From positions 1-64,000 of the forward strand of contig CANRMP010000001.1 of assembly GCA_947631765.1 (NCBI GenBank): 64,000 bases of DNA, read 5' to 3'. This document shows positions 16,838 to 25,404 of the stretch, piece after piece. Within the stretch, counting starts at the first letter, position 1. Every line of letters starts with the position of its first letter. The position numbers and the translations under genes are program-made. The notes under the pieces were generated by a model that saw only the letters and a program-made list of their open reading frames with translations, did not search any database and was not told the DNA's origin. Source of the stretch: an uncultured Clostridia bacterium. GTDB taxonomy: Bacteria; Bacillota; Clostridia; Oscillospirales; CAG-272.

Positions 16838-17060
16838 CTTTGGTGAAAAGGGAATTTCGCGCTCCGCGCCGCTTTTCTCGATTCGCTTTGCTCCGAGAAC
16901 TTCACTCGCTCTGAATATGCGCCGATTCAAGCAAGCTTGTCCGGCGATATTCAGAAGTGAGCTACAAACCTTCGGTTTGCCAAGCGGCGCGCCGCATGGA
17001 GTGTGCGGAGCATTTCGCTTCGCCGTAAGCTCTGCGCGGATAATAATATTCGGCTACAGC
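16838..17060. repeat. GC-rich structured intergenic region
   Basis: No convincing gene in these about 220 bases. Several inverted repeats sit close together: TTCTCG/CGAGAA (16875-16899), TCTGAATATGCGCCG (16910-16924) with CGGCGATATTCAGA (16942-16955), CAAACC-TTC-GGTTTG (16965-16979), and the 12-base palindrome GCGGCGCGCCGC (16984-16995). It resembles the dispersed intergenic repeats common in gut Clostridia, but I cannot check copy number here. Confidence 0.45.
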
Positions 17061-17065
17061 AAAAC

Positions 17066-17092
17066 GCCCCCTGCAAAAGTATTGCAAGGGGC
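17066..17092. terminator. Hairpin between convergent genes
   Basis: GCCCCCTGCAA (17066-17076) and TTGCAAGGGGC (17082-17092) pair with one mismatch, with AAAAATTTTT just downstream on the plus strand. It can end the leftward membrane-protein gene or rightward read-through. Confidence 0.6.
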
Positions 17093-17108
17093 AAAAATTT
17101 TTGGGGCT

Positions 17109-18524
17109 TTAATCGATAAAGTATTTTGTTTTAAATTCTTCTTTGATTTTGACTACTAAAATTATCATAATTGCGATAAAGAGAATTCGTGCCAAGGATT
17201 CGACAAGCCAAAAGTCGGGAAGCAGAACGCTGAGCGCTACGCGGACGGGCACGCAAAGTGCGGCAATGGCTCCGGATATGACGGTGGCGTAAAGCAGAAT
17301 GTTAAGTGCCTTCACAGGTTGGAAAATATCACCGTTTGCCGTGCCGGTGTGGTCTTTTATGATATTTTTAAGCAGCTTTGCGACCGACACAAGCAGAGGT
17401 ATCATAAACACCGCCTCAACGGCACTTAGCAATACCGAGCCGTAGAAGAGGTAAAGGGTGTCGAATGATTTATTGATTTGCGTATCAAGCACCTCGGCAA
17501 AGGAGGCGGCAAGCCCCTCATCGGTATTTGTAAGGTGAGTTTTGAAGAAGGAGAGCACAAAAATCAGGTCATACACCCAAACGACAAAGGATACGATGCT
17601 GTAAATCACAGACAGCTTAAAAGCTTTTTTTGCGATATTTTGATACAGGGGAATGAGCGAATAGCAGGCAAGGGCGAACATAACGCCGCACAAGGCTCTT
17701 GGCAGATAGCTTATTCCGTCGAAGGTGAGCGAGAGGCAGAACACCGCGCCGAGAATAAAGAATGTAAAGGCAAAATACAGCTTTTTTCTCGCAACACTGA
17801 AAGGATCGTCCTCAATCAGCTTTTCGTAGTCATGCTCAAGCGCGGGAATATAATCGGCGTCTTTTTGGAGGTCTCTAAAGTATTTTGTCAGCATGACAAA
17901 CCAGTATATTCCAAGCGCCAAGGTTATTATAAAGGCGAAAATGGTAAACAGATCCCGATAATCAGCCCACGCCACTATCCCGCTTTCCGTCACCTCGCCG
18001 TAAGAGCCGGTGGAAAGCAAAGTCAGATCGGGAAGAACGCATAGGACGATTTTGGCGATAAGAAAAACAAAAGTGATTATTCTGACAAAGTCCACACTGC
18101 CTTTGGCGGGAAGGGAAAAGGCTTTATTTTTTTGACTCTCGACAGGACTTGTAAGCGGGTCGTCCTCCGAGCTCTCAAGAGGCGATATCGAGGAGTAAAC
18201 TATTCCGTCAAAGAGCTTGGAAAACGCCATAAGCGAAAAGTATATTTCAAAAACGCCGAAGGAAAAAGACAAAAGCAGATACCAAACCATATCGTTTGAA
18301 CCTATGATAAAGTACAAAATAAGGCAGGGCATCTTGGCAATTTCCAGCCAAAGCAGTCGTTTAAAATATCCGTAGGAGTCCTTGAAATTGTAGTTTAATG
18401 AGGAGCATTTCATCATACCCCTGATTATAAAAGCACAGCCGATAAAATCGGGAAGAATATCAATAATATTGATATTCGGGTTGAGCAGAAAGAACAAACC
18501 GATAATAATGTATTTGATATTCAT
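17109..18524 (-). CDS. Polytopic membrane protein of unknown function, 471 aa
   Basis: No named family recognised. About eight to ten membrane segments are visible: near residues 5-32, 55-95, 140-165, 190-210, 245-300, 305-330, 350-385 and 400-465, with charged loops, including an acidic, Ser-rich stretch near 120-135. The N-terminal 55 residues (LFFLLNPNINIIDILPDFIGC) closely resemble the start of the next gene upstream, pointing to paralogy. ATG 18524 has the strong site AAAGGAGG. It is the last gene of a leftward row after secA and the 212-residue relative. A role in the membrane is all that can be claimed. Confidence 0.6.
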   Translation of the reverse strand: MNIKYIIIGLFFLLNPNINIIDILPDFIGCAFIIRGMMKCSSLNYNFKDSYGYFKRLLWLEIAKMPCLILYFIIGSNDMVWYLLLSFSFGVFEIYFSLMAFSKLFDGIVYSSISPLESSEDDPLTSPVESQKNKAFSLPAKGSVDFVRIITFVFLIAKIVLCVLPDLTLLSTGSYGEVTESGIVAWADYRDLFTIFAFIITLALGIYWFVMLTKYFRDLQKDADYIPALEHDYEKLIEDDPFSVARKKLYFAFTFFILGAVFCLSLTFDGISYLPRALCGVMFALACYSLIPLYQNIAKKAFKLSVIYSIVSFVVWVYDLIFVLSFFKTHLTNTDEGLAASFAEVLDTQINKSFDTLYLFYGSVLLSAVEAVFMIPLLVSVAKLLKNIIKDHTGTANGDIFQPVKALNILLYATVISGAIAALCVPVRVALSVLLPDFWLVESLARILFIAIMIILVVKIKEEFKTKYFID

Positions 18525-18590
18525 ATAAAAACCTCCTTTTTATTGCAAACTGCAATTAACTGCCGCTTTTTCGATTTTTCGTTTTTCGGT

Positions 18591-19229
18591 TCAATCGGGC
18601 TTGTTTTTTATCTTTTTAATAAACTTTTCTATTATTGATTCCTTGGTTTCGGGGTCTTCCTCGCCTTCATAGCATATTCGCACATGGCAGTTAAACAAGA
18701 CATATACGCTGAAAAGAAGCGCAATATAAAAGAAAATTGAGTACAAAGTGCTTACAAAGCTCTTTTGCGCGTCTGTGTAGTTCACAATGAATATTGATAT
18801 TCTCGGTATGAGGTAGAGCGCCCAAAGCACTGTTGCCGTCACCGCTTTTGAGGCGATCTTCGGCAAATCAACGTCTTTTGCAAGCTCCCTTATTCCGGCA
18901 AAGACAAAAACGCTGAATATGAACACGAATATATCTCTTGTAAAATAGCAATATTGAAGGGCAGTCGAGATAATCGGCAGTCCTTTTTGAAAGAGCGCCG
19001 CAATTGGCAAAATCAGAGTAGCCGCTCCGAGTACCATCATCAGAATACTCATAAACCTTGCGTTTTTGAAGCCCTGAGAGTACGGAGAAAGCTTTCTTGT
19101 CGCATAGAACATGAGAAAATATCCGAGGATATCCGGAAAAATATCGATACCTATATTAAATTTACTGCTGACCGTTATACCGTATTCGATAAGCATGGTA
19201 TAACCGAACAAAAGAATCCCGAATCCCAT
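18591..19229 (-). CDS. Small polytopic membrane protein, paralogue of the next gene
   Basis: A 212-residue membrane protein of unknown function with about six hydrophobic segments and a charged, Lys/Glu-rich cytoplasmic tail (PETKESIIEKFIKKIKN). Its N-terminus (LLFGYTMLIE, then FNIGIDIFPDILGYFLMF) shares the order and spacing I-D-I-x-P-D-x-x-G with the 471-residue protein downstream. That motif may define a small family. ATG 19229 has AAGAAAGG upstream. It begins 44 bases after the secA stop, so it may be read from the secA promoter; a link to protein export is not supported by anything else. Confidence 0.6.
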   Translation of the reverse strand: MGFGILLFGYTMLIEYGITVSSKFNIGIDIFPDILGYFLMFYATRKLSPYSQGFKNARFMSILMMVLGAATLILPIAALFQKGLPIISTALQYCYFTRDIFVFIFSVFVFAGIRELAKDVDLPKIASKAVTATVLWALYLIPRISIFIVNYTDAQKSFVSTLYSIFFYIALLFSVYVLFNCHVRICYEGEEDPETKESIIEKFIKKIKNKPD

Positions 19230-19273
19230 TTTAATTTGCCTTTCTTAGCGTTTGATACCGCTCAAAGCTGTTT

Positions 19274-22039
19274 TTATTCATTCGTACCCGAAGAAATTCC
19301 ACAGCATTTTTTGTATTTTTTGCCGCTTCCGCAGGGGCACGGCTCATTCGGACCGACCTTCTTTACCACTCTCGGAGAGGGCTTCGTGGGAGTTTTATTT
19401 TGAGAGGAGGTTCCCGCCTGTCCCGAACCGGTTATTCTTGCGACCGAGGTGCGCTCCATTGCCTTTTCGCGCTTGAATACCGACAGCACCGAACGCACGG
19501 TGTCACGACGAATAGAATCGATCATCTCGTCAAACATATCCGCGCCCAGTATTCTGTATTCGTTAAGAGGGTCTCGTTGAGCGTAGGAATTGAGTCCCAC
19601 CGAGCCTTTAAGGTCGTCCATTGCGTCAATATGCTCCATCCAGTGTGTATCGACACTGCGAAGCAGCAGAACACGCTCGACCTCTCTCATGTCCTCTTTG
19701 AACATCTCCTCCTTGGAGGCGTATACCTCTTTGGCTCTTTCCTTTATGAAGCTTATAATATCGTCGGAGTCAATGTTTTTAAGCTCCTCTTCGGTGTATT
19801 TTAAGTCCTCATCCTTAAGAAGATATCCGTAAAAATAAGCTCTAAGCTCATCAAGCTGCCATTCCTTTTTATCATTTGAGTGACAGTAGGTCTCAACAGC
19901 CTGCGTTATGGTATCGTCAACCATTTCGAGAATCTTGTCGTGCATGTCCATGCCGTCAAGCACCTCGCGGCGCTGAGCATATATGAGGTTTCTCTGTTGG
20001 TTCATGACGTCGTCGTATGCAAGCACGTTGCGGCGCCTTGAGAAGTTAGTAGATTCAAGTCGCTTTTGCGCGTTTTCTATCTGATTTGACAATAGCTTTG
20101 CATCTATCGGCTGATTGTCCGGCAGTCCCAGCTTTTCCACAAGTCCCATTATTCTTTCGCTTCCGAACAGCCTCATAAGGTCGTCCTCAAGTGAAAGATA
20201 GAAGCGCGACTCGCCGGGGTCTCCCTGACGTCCCGAACGACCTCTTAACTGGTTGTCTATACGCCTTGACTCGTGCCGCTCGGTGCCGATAATGAACAGT
20301 CCTCCGGCGGCTTTGACCTGCTCCGCCTCGGGCGCGATTTCGTTTTTGTGCTTTTCAAAGAGCTCGCGGTATACCTTTCTTGCCGCAAGCACCTCCTCGT
20401 CGACCGTCATTGAGGAGCCCACCGCAAGACCGATTATCTCGTCCTCATATCCGAGCTTTTTCATCTCCTGCTTTGCAAGAAATTCTGGGTTGCCTCCGAG
20501 CATGATATCTGTTCCGCGCCCTGCCATATTGGTGGCTATGGTGACAGTGCCGAGCTTTCCCGCCTGCGCCACGATTTCCGCTTCTTTTTCATGATACTTG
20601 GCGTTTAGCACCGTGTGCTTTATGCCGTTCATCTTCAAAAGCTTGGATATTTCCTCGGATTTTTCAACCGACACCGTACCTATAAGCACAGGCTGACCTT
20701 TTTCGTGGCAGATTTTGACCTGCTCTAAGATGGCGTTGTATTTTCCCTTTTTGTTTTTGAAGACTACATCGTTGTAATCTTTTCTTATCATCGGCATATT
20801 TGTGGGAATTTCCACAACGTCCAAATAGTATATTTCTCTGAATTCGTCTTCCTCGGTCTTTGCGGTACCCGTCATTCCGGAAAGCTTTTTGAACATTCTG
20901 AAATAGTTCTGGAAGGTTATTGTGGCAAGAGTTTTGTTTTCCTTTTCGATTTTGACGTGCTCTTTTGCCTCAATTGCCTGATGCAGACCATCGCTCCAGC
21001 GCCTTCCGGGCATAATTCTTCCGGTGAAGGTGTCGACGATAAGCACCTGATTGTCCTTTATCACATAGTCGACGTCAAGCTTGAAAACTCCGTGCGCCTT
21101 TAAAGCCTCGTTGACGTGGTGAGCAATTTCCGAGTTTTCGGGATCGGCAAGGTTGTCAAGCTTAAAATACTTTTCGACTTCGCTTATACCTTTTGCGGTG
21201 AGGACTGCGGTGCGCGCCTTTTCGTCAATGATATAGTCGGCAAGCGGGTCAACCTCAACCTCGTCGGTCTGTTGCTTTTCATCGATTTCCTTAATCTTAA
21301 ATGGGCGCATTTTTGCAACAAGCCTGTCCGTTATCTCATAAAGCTCGGTGGATTTTTCTCCCTCGCCCGAAATTATAAGCGGAGTTCTCGCCTCATCTAT
21401 GAGTATAGAGTCAACCTCGTCCACAATTGCAAAGACGTGTCCGCGTTGGCAGAGCTGAGATTTATAAAGCACCATGTTGTCTCTGAGATAGTCAAAGCCG
21501 AATTCATTGTTTGTGCCGTATGTGATATCGCAGTTGTAAGCTCTCTGCTTTTCCTCGCGTGACTGATCGTGTATGATAAGTCCGGTGGTAAGTCCGAGAA
21601 AGCCGTAAACTCTGCCCATTTCCTCGGCTCCGAGCCGAGCGAGATATTCGTTGACCGTAACAATATGCACGCCCTCTCCGGTGAGCGCGTTAAGGTATGC
21701 GGGCATGGTTGCCACAAGTGTTTTACCTTCACCCGTCTTCATTTCGGCTATTCTGCCTTGATGCAGGATAATTCCGCCCATTATTTGCACTCTGAAAGGA
21801 CGTTTGCCAAGCACTCGGTCAGCCGCCTCACGGACAAGAGCGAACGCGTCGGGAAGAATGTCGTCAAGCGTCTCACCCGCTTGCAATCTGCCTTTTAAGA
21901 TATCGGTTGTTCCGCGAAGCTCGGCGTCTGTCATTTCTTTGTACTTATCGGCAAGCTTCTCGGTTGCCGTTACATATTTTTCTATTTTTTTAAGCTCTCT
22001 TGCGCTTGTTGTTCCGAATATTGCGTTAATTAGTCCCAT
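19274..22039 (-). CDS. secA: Preprotein translocase ATPase SecA
   Basis: The 921-residue motor ATPase of the Sec pathway, which pushes unfolded preproteins through SecYEG. It has the N-terminal nucleotide-binding fold with MKTGEGKTLVATMPAYLNA, the DEVD-type box (IVDEVDSILIDEARTP), the preprotein cross-linking domain, the second motor domain with TNMAGRGTDIMLGG and QLRGRSGRQGDPG, the helical scaffold, and a C-terminal zinc-binding SEC-C motif CPCGSGKKYKKCC. Length and domain order are normal. An upstream ATG at 22066 is in frame, but ATG 22039 (MGLINAIFG) has GAGGT at good spacing and matches relatives. prfB, its usual neighbour in many Firmicutes, is not adjacent here. Confidence 0.97.
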   Translation of the reverse strand: MGLINAIFGTTSARELKKIEKYVTATEKLADKYKEMTDAELRGTTDILKGRLQAGETLDDILPDAFALVREAADRVLGKRPFRVQIMGGIILHQGRIAEMKTGEGKTLVATMPAYLNALTGEGVHIVTVNEYLARLGAEEMGRVYGFLGLTTGLIIHDQSREEKQRAYNCDITYGTNNEFGFDYLRDNMVLYKSQLCQRGHVFAIVDEVDSILIDEARTPLIISGEGEKSTELYEITDRLVAKMRPFKIKEIDEKQQTDEVEVDPLADYIIDEKARTAVLTAKGISEVEKYFKLDNLADPENSEIAHHVNEALKAHGVFKLDVDYVIKDNQVLIVDTFTGRIMPGRRWSDGLHQAIEAKEHVKIEKENKTLATITFQNYFRMFKKLSGMTGTAKTEEDEFREIYYLDVVEIPTNMPMIRKDYNDVVFKNKKGKYNAILEQVKICHEKGQPVLIGTVSVEKSEEISKLLKMNGIKHTVLNAKYHEKEAEIVAQAGKLGTVTIATNMAGRGTDIMLGGNPEFLAKQEMKKLGYEDEIIGLAVGSSMTVDEEVLAARKVYRELFEKHKNEIAPEAEQVKAAGGLFIIGTERHESRRIDNQLRGRSGRQGDPGESRFYLSLEDDLMRLFGSERIMGLVEKLGLPDNQPIDAKLLSNQIENAQKRLESTNFSRRRNVLAYDDVMNQQRNLIYAQRREVLDGMDMHDKILEMVDDTITQAVETYCHSNDKKEWQLDELRAYFYGYLLKDEDLKYTEEELKNIDSDDIISFIKERAKEVYASKEEMFKEDMREVERVLLLRSVDTHWMEHIDAMDDLKGSVGLNSYAQRDPLNEYRILGADMFDEMIDSIRRDTVRSVLSVFKREKAMERTSVARITGSGQAGTSSQNKTPTKPSPRVVKKVGPNEPCPCGSGKKYKKCCGISSGTNE

Positions 22040-22117
22040 ATATTTTACCTCATGATATATATTCATTCAATTATACTACATTATTTATTAAATTACTATA
22101 TCAATTTGTAAAAAATC

Positions 22118-22146
22118 TTGAAAAACAGGAAATATACTGATATAAT
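22118..22146 (+). promoter_or_regulatory. SigA promoter for trmL
   Basis: TTGAAA (22118-22123), 17-base spacer, TATAAT (22141-22146), 78 bases before the trmL start and divergent from secA. Confidence 0.75.
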
Positions 22147-22223
22147 ATTTAAAAAGTATAAGGCGGCGTCAAGAACAGCCCGACCCGAGCCGCGAAAAAG
22201 CCAAAAGACACCGAGGCAGTTAT

Positions 22224-22691
22224 ATGTCAAATATTAATATTGTACTCTTTGAACCTCAAATTCACGCAAACACGGGAAATATTGCACGAAGCTGTGCCGT
22301 TACCGGAGCCTCCCTACACCTTGTAAAGCCGCTCGGCTTTTCACTTGACGACCGCCATTTAAAAAGAGCGGGGCTTGACTATTGGAACAAGCTTGACATA
22401 CATTATTACGAAAATACAAATGAATTTTTGTCTTTGCATGAAAAAGACGAGCTTTATTTTTTCTCGTCCAAGGGCAGGCGCTCTTTTTCAGATGTGCGCT
22501 ATCCCGAGAATGTATATTTGATATTCGGCAAAGAGGACACCGGGCTTTCGGATAAAATAATAGAAAAATACAGCGATCGGTGCTTAAGAATACCCATGAG
22601 GGAGGGCGTTCGCTGTCTCAATCTTTCAAATTCGGCGGCAATTGCGCTTTATGAGGTTTTAAGACAGAGAGGTTACACGGGACTTGTTTAG
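22224..22691 (+). CDS. trmL: tRNA (cytidine(34)-2'-O)-methyltransferase TrmL
   Basis: A 155-residue SPOUT methyltransferase that 2'-O-methylates the wobble base of tRNA-Leu isoacceptors. Characteristic segments are NIVLFEPQIHANTGNIAR at the start, LHLVKPLGFSLDDRHLKRAG, the SAM-knot IFGKEDTGL, and IPMREGVRCLNLSNSAAIA near the C-terminus, which includes the conserved Asn-Leu-Ser. Length equals that of E. coli TrmL (157). It is followed after 21 bases by a protein of unknown function, possibly in the same transcript. Confidence 0.95.
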   Translation: MSNINIVLFEPQIHANTGNIARSCAVTGASLHLVKPLGFSLDDRHLKRAGLDYWNKLDIHYYENTNEFLSLHEKDELYFFSSKGRRSFSDVRYPENVYLIFGKEDTGLSDKIIEKYSDRCLRIPMREGVRCLNLSNSAAIALYEVLRQRGYTGLV

Positions 22692-22712
22692 AATAAATAA
22701 AGGAAATGAAAA

Positions 22713-24566
22713 ATGATATACCGCTCAAAAGGATGCGACAGCAGTACAGTACACTATATCGGCAACGGCAGAATGATAGTATGCGAAAACGGTGCCGACA
22801 TTCAAAGCATACGCGGCTCGGCTTATTCGTCGCCTATTTTCGGCTCGCTTAAAATCAAGGATGTTATGGAGAGTGAAACCTATCGTGAAAAGGACAGACT
22901 GTCCTACCTCCACTATATCTGTTTCGAAAGGCAAGAGAGCCTTGCCTTAGATGCGTTCGACTGGGATGCCGAAATAACCGATTTCATACATCCCGAAAAG
23001 CAGGTGTTTTGCAGATACCTTTGTTGCAGGGACGAGTGCGTAATGCACCTTGAAACGCCGGGCTATGTGAAAAAGTTCAGATATCCCGAGAGCAGAAAAA
23101 ACAAAACGCCCGAGCTGTTTTTATATATAATTCCCTCAGGTACCGAATATTATGAAGGGCTGTTTTGCCAAAAGGAAATAAGGATGCTAATTGCCGCTCT
23201 CGGTGAGGTTGAATGTGACGGAGAGTATTTTAAATTCGGAGTGGGAGACTCATGTCTCTTAATTGCCGCCGGCGACCCCGAGGAATGTGCCGCCGGTATG
23301 AAATACGCCTTAAAATGCGCTTCAAGGGATTGCAGCGCTGAGGATAACGAAATATACAAAGCCTCCCTTGAGCATTTTGAAAAGCTTGCAAAGAACTGCC
23401 CCGACGAGGCAAGCGAAACGCTTTTCTCCCTTCTTGCAAGGCAGTCCTCGGACGGCGGGATTATGGCAAGCGACAGGCAACCGTTGTCGGATATCAACTG
23501 CTTTTACTATGCCATAAGGGCGTTTGAGTCTTTGTCGCTTTATGAAAACAGCGAAAGGCTTGTAAACTATTACATAAACGCAGTCAATAAGAGCGAAAAC
23601 ACATATAATACCTACAACGGGCTGAACACAAACGCTTATATACCCGATATTTCGGGCGGCGGGGCGGCGGCTTGCCTTATGCTCGGCCTTATCGCATATT
23701 ATGAAAATCACGGCATGAAGCGCGAAGACGATATTTTTCTTCGCAAGCTCTTTTACTTTTTGATGTCAGACAGGGCGATTGAAAAAGGAGTTTCCTCCTT
23801 TACAGGGCGGGAGGCTGAATTTGACGCAGGTATAATCGAGAGGCTCAATATTTTAGTATCGGGCAGTGCCGAGGTGAGCGCCCGAGTAATTGCCGCATGT
23901 CGCAAATATATTGAGCTTGCAAATGAGAAGAAGCTTAAAGTACGTTCGCTTTTTGGAGCTACCGTGCAAAGGCTTGAGGAAAGCGCCGAAAAATTCCGCG
24001 AAAGATTCATATTTGAAGGAAAGCTTTATTCAAGCTGTCTTATGCCTAACGGAAAAATGAAAAAGCAAAGCTTTATTTATTCAAGATGTCCAGAATGTGA
24101 AAGGGAAGGGAGAAGCGCGCCGCTTACATGGCTTGAAAAGCACTCCTCGGGCAGATATTTGTGCAGTTTTTGCATTTTGACGGCGGATTCACTGTCGCCG
24201 CGTATTGTAAATAGGTCATTCCAACTTTCAAGCGTATGCGTGAGTCTGCTTTGCGGCTTGGTTTTCGGAAAAACCGAGCATGACATGCTTGAGCTTGTTA
24301 AAGCGCGGGCAGAGCAATACGTCAAGGACATTTCGGCAATTCCGATGCGATGCGCAAGGGAGGATATGCTTGTTTCAACGGTGCTTGAAAAATACGGTAT
24401 TGAATCCGAAAGGTATAATGAAGTGCTGTGCGATATTGCCGACGAGGCGGGCTGTTTTTCAACCTATCTTTGCGGCGAAAAGGGGCTTGGAAGTCTGGGG
24501 GACAGCTATCCCACGGCGATGTATCTTTGCAGATTACTCTCATTTCAACAAAAGAAAAAAGAATAA
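22713..24566 (+). CDS. Unknown 617-aa protein, possibly (alpha/alpha)6-toroid, with CxxC pairs
   Basis: No family recognised with confidence. The first about 200 residues are beta-rich and begin with VHYIGNGRMIVCENGADIQS. The middle and end (about 230-600) are helical with repeated aromatic, Gly and Ser-rich turns (SDINCFYYAIRAFESL, PDISGGGAAACLMLGLIAYYE, and SLGDSYPTAMYL), an arrangement seen in glycoside hydrolases of the GH15/glucoamylase-like six-hairpin type. Inside the helical part lies CPECEREG (about 457) followed some 24 residues later by CSFC, a probable zinc-binding insert. There is no signal peptide, so it would act in the cytoplasm. ATG 22713 has AAAGGA upstream. The gene ends at a strong terminator. 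A cytoplasmic glycan-processing role is only a structural guess. Confidence 0.55.
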   Translation: MIYRSKGCDSSTVHYIGNGRMIVCENGADIQSIRGSAYSSPIFGSLKIKDVMESETYREKDRLSYLHYICFERQESLALDAFDWDAEITDFIHPEKQVFCRYLCCRDECVMHLETPGYVKKFRYPESRKNKTPELFLYIIPSGTEYYEGLFCQKEIRMLIAALGEVECDGEYFKFGVGDSCLLIAAGDPEECAAGMKYALKCASRDCSAEDNEIYKASLEHFEKLAKNCPDEASETLFSLLARQSSDGGIMASDRQPLSDINCFYYAIRAFESLSLYENSERLVNYYINAVNKSENTYNTYNGLNTNAYIPDISGGGAAACLMLGLIAYYENHGMKREDDIFLRKLFYFLMSDRAIEKGVSSFTGREAEFDAGIIERLNILVSGSAEVSARVIAACRKYIELANEKKLKVRSLFGATVQRLEESAEKFRERFIFEGKLYSSCLMPNGKMKKQSFIYSRCPECEREGRSAPLTWLEKHSSGRYLCSFCILTADSLSPRIVNRSFQLSSVCVSLLCGLVFGKTEHDMLELVKARAEQYVKDISAIPMRCAREDMLVSTVLEKYGIESERYNEVLCDIADEAGCFSTYLCGEKGLGSLGDSYPTAMYLCRLLSFQQKKKE

Positions 24567-24590
24567 TCTGAAAAAGACATAAAAACAGAC

Positions 24591-24628
24591 AAAAGCAGAA
24601 AAACCCGAAAACGGCTTTTCTGCTTTTT
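24591..24628. terminator. Hairpin between convergent genes
   Basis: AAAAGCAGAAAA (24591-24602) pairs with TTTTCTGCTTTT (24616-24627) across a 13-base loop, with T-rich ends on both strands, so it can act both ways. Confidence 0.7.
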
Positions 24629-24668
24629 CAGTTCGCTTTATAAAGCGGGATATGCGGCAAAAGGGAAT

Positions 24669-25109
24669 TTAAGTGCGGCGGAAAGCTCTTTTTACAAGAT
24701 GCCAAGCGCGGCAAAACAGGGCGCGTACGGGACGGCTTGCCACTCGCAATCTGGAATAGATAACAATCGAAGTCGAGTCCATACGGATATATTTTTCACC
24801 TTTAAAAAAGCCGTCAAGCTTTCCGAGAATCATATCCCGTCTGACTCCGTATTCCTTGACGTACTGACCGTCGCCGCAAAGCACAAAGCTGTTCTTTTGC
24901 TTTTTTATGACCCTGTGCAGTACGTACTGCCCGTTATCTCTTTTGTAGAAAATAACGTCGTATTTTTTGATTTTTTGCCCCTCGGACACAGGCAGAATGA
25001 CAACCGTGTTTTTTCTGTCCCCAAGCATCGGGACCATGCTTTTTCCGCCGGGCGTGAAGATGAGCTTTTTTTGAGTTTTCAGCAGCTCCTCATACCTGTT
25101 TTCATTCAT
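24669..25109 (-). CDS. Soluble S26/S24-type peptidase of the kinase/PqqD cassette
   Basis: A 146-residue protein of the signal peptidase-like fold. The nucleophile box GKSMVPML gives Ser24. The second catalytic segment reads KKYDVIFYKRDNGQYVLHRV, with His65 where bacterial signal peptidase I has Lys, as in the SipW/ER-type Ser-His enzymes. CGDGQ near residue 78 matches the later GDN-type box. There is no membrane anchor before the Ser box and only a weak hydrophobic patch at the end, unusual for a signal peptidase. The gene overlaps the PqqD gene by 8 bases and is the last of three. It may cleave a leader peptide or a specific partner; this is an inference. Confidence 0.72.
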   Translation of the reverse strand: MNENRYEELLKTQKKLIFTPGGKSMVPMLGDRKNTVVILPVSEGQKIKKYDVIFYKRDNGQYVLHRVIKKQKNSFVLCGDGQYVKEYGVRRDMILGKLDGFFKGEKYIRMDSTSIVIYSRLRVASRPVRALFCRAWHLVKRAFRRT

Positions 25110-25404
25110 CTTCTTCCTCGGCGGGCATATCGGAATCTTCCTCGTCAATAACGTCCGCCAAAATCAGCTTGTTTAAAAATGCGTCCACGTCACGCGATGC
25201 TATGTCCCTTTCAACGTCATAGGTTGCAAGCATGAGTGAAATAAGCTCTTCTTTTGTGGCTCCCTTTGAGAGAGCTTCCCAAAGCAGCTTTCCCGAACCG
25301 TTAAGGGTTATGTAGCCGTTGAACTTTTCGGCTGCCTTACCTACGGCAATGATTACTTCCTGTCCGCCTATCTCTTTGGCAACGAAGCCGGGTTTAACTA
25401 TCAT
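25102..25404 (-). CDS. PqqD-family protein (RiPP recognition element-like)
   Basis: A 100-residue protein with the PqqD winged-helix-like fold: FVAKEIGGQEVIIAVG, then ITLNGSGKLLWEALSKGATKEELI, and a C-terminal helix ending LNKLILADVI before a very acidic tail (SDMPAEEEDE). Family knowledge: PqqD-type proteins bind the leader part of a precursor peptide and present it to modifying enzymes in RiPP pathways. ATG 25404 overlaps the kinase stop codon (ATGA), so translation is coupled. No precursor peptide or radical SAM maturase is visible in the neighbourhood, which leaves its partner open. Confidence 0.8.
   Translation of the reverse strand: MIVKPGFVAKEIGGQEVIIAVGKAAEKFNGYITLNGSGKLLWEALSKGATKEELISLMLATYDVERDIASRDVDAFLNKLILADVIDEEDSDMPAEEEDE

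Noticed and set aside
22067-22110. Promoter for secA
   Set aside because: A TATAAT-like -10 is present on the minus strand (22070-22075), but no acceptable -35 stands at 16-18 bases, so it is not reported as a feature.
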